A DNA stretch of 64,000 nucleotides from an uncultured Francisella sp. (GTDB lineage Bacteria; Pseudomonadota; Gammaproteobacteria; Burkholderiales; Neisseriaceae), in the NCBI GenBank assembly GCA_943913135.1, contig CALTVE010000003.1, positions 39,100 to 103,099 on the forward strand. The letters are read 5' to 3'. How positions within the stretch are numbered: the stretch's first letter is position 1; every line of letters starts with the position of its first letter. The notes under the pieces are model-generated. The model was not told the DNA's origin. It saw nothing but the letters and a program-made list of their open reading frames with translations, and ran no database searches. Made by a program: the position numbers and the translations under genes. Below, in pieces: positions 59,671-64,000 of the stretch.

Positions 59671-59968
59671 AAGCCGGAAAGAAAAAAACCCTAAGGAATC
59701 TTACGTTGCTTCTTTATTCGCAGATGGCAAAGATAAAATACTAAAAAAAGTCATCGAGGAAGCGGGTGAAGTACTAATGGCTAGCAAAGATAGCCAACAC
59801 CAAGAAGAAGAAAACTCACATCTGGTATATGAAGTCGCTGATCTCCTCTTTCATTGCATGGTATTATTGGTATATCATAATTCAGGTATCGAAGCGGTAC
59901 TTGCAGAATTACATCGACGCGAAGATATTTCGGGTCTGACTGAAAAAGCTACGCGTTCTTCACGATAG
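59627..59968 (+). CDS. hisE: Phosphoribosyl-ATP pyrophosphohydrolase HisE
   Basis: HisE removes pyrophosphate from PR-ATP. The 113-residue MazG-like helical protein has [26 protein letters not shown] and [18 protein letters not shown] start at ATG 59627, with GAGGGAAG 5 nt before it; the frame opens further upstream at 59609. It is a separate gene overlapping hisI by 44 nt, unlike the fused hisIE of E. coli. Twin-arginine genes follow, an order seen in pseudomonads. Confidence 0.95.
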   Translation: MASQDTLIALQETIRSRKEKNPKESYVASLFADGKDKILKKVIEEAGEVLMASKDSQHQEEENSHLVYEVADLLFHCMVLLVYHNSGIEAVLAELHRREDISGLTEKATRSSR

Positions 59969-59978
59969 GATAGCAACT

Positions 59979-60173
59979 ATGGGCAGTTTAAGTATTTGGC
60001 ATTGGCTTATTGTCGCGCTGGTTTTGGTGTTAATTTTTGGTACTGGCAAACTAAAAAACGCCGGTAAGGATTTAGGTGCGGCTTTGCATGATTTTAAAAA
60101 AAGTCTTAATGGAGAAGATAAAAACAAAAGCGAAGAAAAAACCAACCCTAAACAAGAACAGCAGAAAGATTAA
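59979..60173 (+). CDS. tatA: Sec-independent translocase subunit TatA
   Basis: TatA oligomers form the translocation pathway for folded twin-arginine substrates. The 64-residue protein has a short N-terminal transmembrane helix ([16 protein letters not shown]), the hinge FGTGKL, an amphipathic helix ([18 protein letters not shown]) and a charged tail. The usual FGTKKL hinge carries Gly in place of the first Lys. Confidence 0.95.
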   Translation: MGSLSIWHWLIVALVLVLIFGTGKLKNAGKDLGAALHDFKKSLNGEDKNKSEEKTNPKQEQQKD

Positions 60174-60188
60174 TTTTCCTTTATTACC

Positions 60189-60614
60189 ATGTTCGATCTT
60201 GGTTTTTCTGAACTTGTGCTGATTTTCGCGGTCGGTTTGATAGTATTAGGTCCAGAAAAACTACCCCGCGTTGCCCGCTTTATTACCGGTAGTATAAATA
60301 AGCTCAAATCCTTCAGCCAAGAAATACAGCAACAGTTAATGGAGGAATCTCCCACTCAGGATATAGATCAATTAAACCATAGCTTAAAAACGGACTTAAA
60401 TTCTTTGCGCGATGATTTAAAACACAATCTCCTTCCTTTAGAGAGGGAAATTAATGCCTTTGGAGAGCCTATCACGCCCTCAGAAGAAAACACCCCTTTG
60501 CCCTTACCCAGTTTTAAAGCCCCTTTAAATCAACGCCACCGACAAAGCAAGCGGCAAAATATGCGTAAAAAAACAACATATAGAAACAAACCTCTCAGAA
60601 AGCATCGCTATTAA
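60189..60614 (+). CDS. tatB: Sec-independent translocase subunit TatB
   Basis: TatB passes the signal peptide from TatC to TatA. The 141-residue protein starts MFDLGFSELVLIFAVGLIVLGPEKLPRVAR, the TatB signature with the Glu in the membrane helix and the G-P-x-x-LP hinge. A long amphipathic helix and a basic tail follow. The stop shares its last base with the tatC ATG. Confidence 0.95.
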   Translation: MFDLGFSELVLIFAVGLIVLGPEKLPRVARFITGSINKLKSFSQEIQQQLMEESPTQDIDQLNHSLKTDLNSLRDDLKHNLLPLEREINAFGEPITPSEENTPLPLPSFKAPLNQRHRQSKRQNMRKKTTYRNKPLRKHRY

Positions 60615-61366
60615 TGACTAGATCCAACCTAAAGGAAGTCTCTTCTTTAAGCGAACATCTCCTAGAACTGCGCAGTCGCCTAATTAAAATTACCGTAGTG
60701 ATTGTGTTGTTGGTTGCATGCTTATCTTTCTTTCTCTCTCATCTACTTCATTGGATCGCTTACCCTCTGTTGCGCACGCTACCACCTGGCAGTCACCTCA
60801 GTATTACCGGAGTATTAGAGGGAGTGATCATCCCTTTAAAAGTATTATTAGCCGGCGCTTTTATTCTGTCTCTACCGTTTACCCTCTATCAAGTGTGGGC
60901 CTTTGTTGCACCCGGACTTTACCGTAAAGAAAAATATTTAATCCTCCCTTGCGTTTTTTTTAGCCTCGTTCTTTTTATGCTTGGCATGGCTTTTTGCTAT
61001 TTCGTTTTTTTCCCTTTGCTCTTTAAAATTGCTTCTACTTTTACCCCAAGCGATATTGCCTTTTATATCCCTACACTCAGCAACTACGTCTCTTTCCTGA
61101 TCACTATGTTTTTAGTGTTTGGTCTGGCGTTTCAATTGCCTATCTTTATGGTTGTGTTAAATAGCCTAGCCGTTTTCTCGCTAGAAAATTATAGAAAATT
61201 TAGGAGTTATGCCATTGTCGCTGATTTTGCAGTAGCTGCCATCGTTACCCCACCGGATGTGATTTCACAGCTACTTTTAGCCATCCCTTTAATCGTACTT
61301 TACGAAATTGGCTTAGCCGCCTGCTCTATTAGGTCAAAGTGTATGGGCAGGACTCAAACTCAATAA
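60614..61366 (+). CDS. tatC: Sec-independent translocase subunit TatC
   Basis: TatC is the receptor for twin-arginine signal peptides. The 250-residue protein has six transmembrane helices. Conserved features are SLSEHLLELRSRLI at the N-terminus, FTLYQVWAFVAPGLYRKEK in the first cytoplasmic loop region and FGLAFQLPIFMVVL. It closes the his-tat unit and overlaps a convergent small lipoprotein gene by 7 nt. Confidence 0.97.
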   Translation: MTRSNLKEVSSLSEHLLELRSRLIKITVVIVLLVACLSFFLSHLLHWIAYPLLRTLPPGSHLSITGVLEGVIIPLKVLLAGAFILSLPFTLYQVWAFVAPGLYRKEKYLILPCVFFSLVLFMLGMAFCYFVFFPLLFKIASTFTPSDIAFYIPTLSNYVSFLITMFLVFGLAFQLPIFMVVLNSLAVFSLENYRKFRSYAIVADFAVAAIVTPPDVISQLLLAIPLIVLYEIGLAACSIRSKCMGRTQTQ

Positions 61367-61518
61367 GTAGGGATCAAAATGGGCACGGGTCCAGGAGAAA
61401 CCGTCTTATTAATGGCAGGAAGAGAATCGGTGGGCTCCTCAGCAGTATTGAAAGTTGCGCAAGAAGACAGAATGACAAAAATAAACAAAAACAGCGAACT
61501 TGGCAAAGATTTTTTCAT
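61360..61518 (-). CDS. 52-residue lipoprotein
   Basis: The ATG at 61518 opens a frame of 53 codons. The product has a Lys-Lys start, a hydrophobic segment (SLFLFIFVILSS) and a lipobox Cys at about residue 20 (LSSC), then a 32-residue Pro/Thr-rich mature peptide ending in LIPTY. A GAGGG lies about 14 nt upstream of the ATG. It overlaps the tatC 3' end by 7 nt and is transcribed toward it. The family is unknown; signal and lipobox are the supporting evidence. Confidence 0.6.
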   Translation of the reverse strand: MKKSLPSSLFLFIFVILSSCATFNTAEEPTDSLPAINKTVSPGPVPILIPTY

Positions 61519-61553
61519 TGTCGCCCAACCCTCAGTTAATTAAATAGAAATAC

Positions 61554-61871
61554 CTACAACAAGCGGGATAACCAACGCAAGAAACGATGTTTTTTTCCAG
61601 GTTTAGCCTGAATACGTTCTGCAATCCACGCCGTTAAAAACAAAGCCAACAGTTTTTGCACCCAAGGTTCTTGCAAAGCCTCTGCAACACCAGAAACTAT
61701 AGAGCGAGAACTTTTTTTCAAGGGGTTTTGCCCACCTGAAGTACTTTCGCTGCCGCTCATAGCTTGCTTAGCTTTACTGAAATGCTTTTTTACATATTCC
61801 AGTTCCAACCGACTTTGTTTTATTCGTGCTTCTTGCTGTAAAAGCTTTCTTTCTTTAGCAGTGCTCATCAT
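61554..61871 (-). CDS. YqjK-like small protein
   Basis: The 105-residue protein has a charged helical N-terminus (KERKLLQQEARIKQSRLELEYV) and a hydrophobic segment near residues 68-85. Size, N-terminal pattern and position behind yqjD- and yqjE-like genes suggest YqjK, a poorly characterised envelope protein. Its ATG overlaps the preceding stop by one base. Confidence 0.65.
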   Translation of the reverse strand: MMSTAKERKLLQQEARIKQSRLELEYVKKHFSKAKQAMSGSESTSGGQNPLKKSSRSIVSGVAEALQEPWVQKLLALFLTAWIAERIQAKPGKKHRFLRWLSRLL

Positions 61872-62314
61872 TAGTGTTCCGTAGGTTCCAACTGAGTTTT
61901 TAATTCGGAAGAAACTTGGCTTGCACTCTTACGCCCTAAAGCTAAAGAAAAATCGTCTTTTAAATTTTCTATATTTTGCCCTAAGTCAGCCAAAGGCCGA
62001 GTCACAGCGACGATAGAAAGTTTGACAAAGATCAACAGAAAAATAAAGAAAACAGCTGCCCCACCAAAGAACAACCACAGACGGTCTTGGAGATTGGTCA
62101 CCACAATGTTCAACCCAAAAAGAACGCTGGCTAGAGCAACAAAAAACAGCACTATTGCTGCCCCCGCAAGTATTAGGGCCTTGATAAAGCCTCTCTGTAT
62201 CGCCGAGAGAGAATAAGCGATTAACTTCAAGCGTATGTCCGCAAGCTCGACGATACGAGAGCCATTAGATTTTAGAAACTTAAACTGATCTACCGCTTTT
62301 TTTAGACCGGACAT
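61871..62314 (-). CDS. YqjE-like inner-membrane protein (holin-X superfamily)
   Basis: The 147-residue protein has two strong transmembrane helices (about residues 45-70 and 80-100) separated by a short loop, flanked by amphipathic helices. This is the layout of YqjE/DUF1469 proteins. It lies in a three-gene operon with yqjD- and yqjK-like genes. The function is unknown; in E. coli, YqjD binds ribosomes at the membrane in stationary phase and YqjE is encoded next to it. Confidence 0.78.
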   Translation of the reverse strand: MSGLKKAVDQFKFLKSNGSRIVELADIRLKLIAYSLSAIQRGFIKALILAGAAIVLFFVALASVLFGLNIVVTNLQDRLWLFFGGAAVFFIFLLIFVKLSIVAVTRPLADLGQNIENLKDDFSLALGRKSASQVSSELKTQLEPTEH

Positions 62315-62328
62315 AAGTTATTATCAAA

Positions 62329-62670
62329 TTAACGACGACTGATCAGAAGTCCTGCCAATAAGCCAATAATCCCAGCCACTCCGAGCGCTTCAATCGGTTT
62401 TTTCTGTACAGTCCCTGCGACTTCATCGCTCGCACGGGCAAATTGATCTTTTACACGATCTGTATATTCAGGGATTTTACGTTTAATTTCATCAAAAGCG
62501 TGGCTTGCCTTGTCGCTGAAGTTTTCAAATGCTTCGCGCGCTTGATCCTCCAAGTTTTTCGCATCGCGCTCGAATTCTTCTCCACCTTCTTTTTTTAGAG
62601 CTAGAAAATCTTTCTTAATTTTTTTAAGATCGTCAGTTAATTTTTTCTTTTTCGCTTCATAGTCTTCCAT
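62329..62670 (-). CDS. YqjD/ElaB (DUF883) family membrane protein
   Basis: The 113-residue protein has a long charged helical N-terminus (about 1-85) and a C-terminal transmembrane anchor with the DUF883 signature KPIEALGVAGIIGLLAGLLISRR (about 91-113). YqjD and ElaB are tail-anchored inner-membrane proteins that hold ribosomes at the membrane in stationary-phase E. coli. First gene of the yqjD-yqjE-yqjK-like operon. Confidence 0.85.
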   Translation of the reverse strand: MEDYEAKKKKLTDDLKKIKKDFLALKKEGGEEFERDAKNLEDQAREAFENFSDKASHAFDEIKRKIPEYTDRVKDQFARASDEVAGTVQKKPIEALGVAGIIGLLAGLLISRR

Positions 62671-62805
62671 AATTTCCTCTTTTCTAATTCAGAATGAGAT
62701 TAAATAAGATAAACCAGCTTGAGCAGACGAGATCTACCCTGTTAGTTATCATACACCCTAATTCGCATTTAGAGAAGGGTGAAAAAACAAAAAACAATTT
62801 TTTAT

Positions 62806-63864
62806 CTAAAACAGTAAATCTTCTAATTTATGGTCAGAAGAGTTAGAATTAGGAGTTGGTTTAATTTTTTCATGCTGAAAAGAATCTTCTGCCTTTGCCT
62901 CCTCAATTGCATTCGTCTTTTTTTCCTTATTAACCTCTTGCACAAGTTGATCGCGACGGATGCAGGCATTTTCTCTTCCTCGAATGCATGCCTTAGTTAA
63001 TAAAGATACTGCCAAAGTGCGATTTTTTGCGTTTGGTATCCCTTCTTGTAGGACCAGATCAGCAGCTCTGACGCAGCCTTCAGCATTATTTAGTTCGCAG
63101 CCTTGTACATATAAGCTATATGCCTTTTCCACCGCTTTACTGCTGCCCAAACTTAATTCATAGTTCATCCCTGCTTTAACACAGGCATTGGCCGACCCCT
63201 CATTACAAGCAGAGTGAAGCAGCCTTAAAGCACGGTCCATATCATAACGCGCTTCATAACGCACCGCCTCTTCAAGGAGAGCCTCACCTTGTTCCTTACG
63301 GACATTTTCGTCCAAAGCTTTTAAAGACAAACAAGCCTTTTTATCGCCACCCCGACAAGCAAGGCGATAATAGTTTTTCGCTTCGTTTATGCTCTGAGGC
63401 GTGTTTTCTTTTAAGCGCACACTATCGGCTAAAGCGGTACAACTGCGATAATCACCGGCAGCGCACCCTTGTTGCCAAAATTTTTCACCCTGCCCTTCTG
63501 GCTTCAACAAACCTTCTTTATCCATCTCCCCGAGCCAAAAGCACCCCCCTTTATCGGGACTTAAAACGCATGATCGATTGAATAATTCAACTGCTTTTGG
63601 GGTATTGTTTAAGTCCAATAACGCGTTTAAGCCCGCAGCAGTGCACCCCTCTGCCTTATTATTCGCACAGGCAGAAAAATAAAAATTAGCAGCCTTTGTT
63701 TCTTTATTCAGAGCAGAGAAATACTCTCCCAATCGCAAACAGGCATCGCCATCATTGGCTTTGCATTGTCGTACCCACCGTTCAGCCGGTTGCGGACGAT
63801 GACACCCGCCCACAATTAAACACCCAGTAAGAAGAACATACAGAAGAGGTTTGGCGTAACTCAT
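62806..63864 (-). CDS. Cysteine-rich Sel1-repeat lipoprotein (Hcp-like)
   Basis: The protein is 352 residues from ATG 63864, which follows GGGGG; another in-frame ATG lies 15 nt upstream. It has a lipoprotein signal with lipobox VGGC. At least eight Sel1-type repeats follow, each with two cysteines about 8-9 residues apart, for example CKANDGDACLRLGEYF, CAAGDYRSCTALAD and CELNNAEGCVRAADL. Such repeats are the pattern of Helicobacter cysteine-rich proteins, where the pairs form disulfides across each helix hairpin. Role unknown; a secreted or periplasmic protein-binding scaffold is likely. Confidence 0.85.
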   Translation of the reverse strand: MSYAKPLLYVLLTGCLIVGGCHRPQPAERWVRQCKANDGDACLRLGEYFSALNKETKAANFYFSACANNKAEGCTAAGLNALLDLNNTPKAVELFNRSCVLSPDKGGCFWLGEMDKEGLLKPEGQGEKFWQQGCAAGDYRSCTALADSVRLKENTPQSINEAKNYYRLACRGGDKKACLSLKALDENVRKEQGEALLEEAVRYEARYDMDRALRLLHSACNEGSANACVKAGMNYELSLGSSKAVEKAYSLYVQGCELNNAEGCVRAADLVLQEGIPNAKNRTLAVSLLTKACIRGRENACIRRDQLVQEVNKEKKTNAIEEAKAEDSFQHEKIKPTPNSNSSDHKLEDLLF

Positions 63865-63942
63865 TGATCCCCCATACATTAATATATTTCTTCATTATAA
63901 ATAGCTTTAAAATAGAAATAAATTGAATTTAAACCAGTAAGG

Positions 63943-63976
63943 CAAAAAAAAGACCCAAGAGAAGAGATCAAGGGTC
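63943..63976 (-). terminator. Terminator of a gene right of the window
   Basis: On the minus strand GACCC (63972-63976) pairs with GGGTC (63952-63956) around a 15-nt loop, followed by eight T. It would end a leftward gene located beyond 64000. No coding sequence is visible in 63880-64000. Confidence 0.5.
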
Positions 63977-64000
63977 GTTTGAATGAATAATTGGTTTGGC

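Noticed and set aside
61339..61539. 66-codon plus-strand frame after tatC
   Set aside because: It overlaps tatC and is antisense to the better-supported 52-residue lipoprotein; composition is not protein-like.

Overview
The window looks like a chromosomal stretch from a gammaproteobacterium with a modest G+C content (roughly low 40s per cent by eye). Gene order supports this: tRNA-Tyr/Gly/Thr-tuf, rpsB-tsf-pyrH-frr-uppS-cdsA-dxr-rseP-bamA, lpxD-fabZ-lpxA-dnaE, rimP-nusA-infB-rbfA and hisI-hisE-tatABC are all classical clusters of the group. Biosynthesis genes for arginine, serine, histidine and pantothenate argue against an extremely reduced endosymbiont. Eroded sequences (a scpA remnant, a hydrolase broken in a homopolymer, a lytic transglycosylase that has lost its catalytic motif) suggest some genome decay. 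I cannot name the genus. I see no IS elements, prophage or CRISPR array.

Layout. 1-1.3 kb: 5' part of tuf, three tRNA genes, a strong tRNA promoter and a ferredoxin. 1.4-5 kb: a DUF218 protein and an emrAB-type efflux operon. 5-7 kb: rsmA and xerD, then a gene-poor gap with a scpA relic. 7-12.9 kb: tcdA, a universal stress protein, an asparaginase, an orphan LytTR regulator joined to obgE, and cysS. 12.9-28.4 kb: one long leftward block running from rpsB through isoprenoid, phospholipid, outer-membrane assembly and lipid A genes to dnaE. Here skp is missing between bamA and lpxD, and lpxB is missing after lpxA. 28.6-36 kb: panC, a damaged alpha/beta hydrolase and a very large GDSL-esterase autotransporter. 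36-40 kb: a D-2-hydroxyacid dehydrogenase, a DUF445 membrane protein and serC. 40.2-45.7 kb: the rimP-nusA-infB-rbfA operon. 45.7-58.3 kb: a large Sel1 lipoprotein, argG, a degenerate Slt, trkH, lpxB, alaS, a membrane-anchored protein of unknown function and a 28-residue membrane peptide. 58.5-64 kb: hisF-hisI-hisE-tatABC, a 52-residue lipoprotein, a yqjD/yqjE/yqjK-like envelope operon and a second, cysteine-rich Sel1 lipoprotein.

Most genes are core information-processing and envelope functions: translation, replication, lipid A, BamA and Tat export. The unusual content is at the cell surface. The 1938-residue autotransporter carries about 1,000 nearly uncharged Ser/Leu/Ala-rich residues ahead of its esterase domain, and DNA of that region is largely open on both strands. 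There are two Sel1-type lipoproteins. Two small genes under 60 codons (a lipoprotein and a single-span membrane peptide) are easy to overlook.
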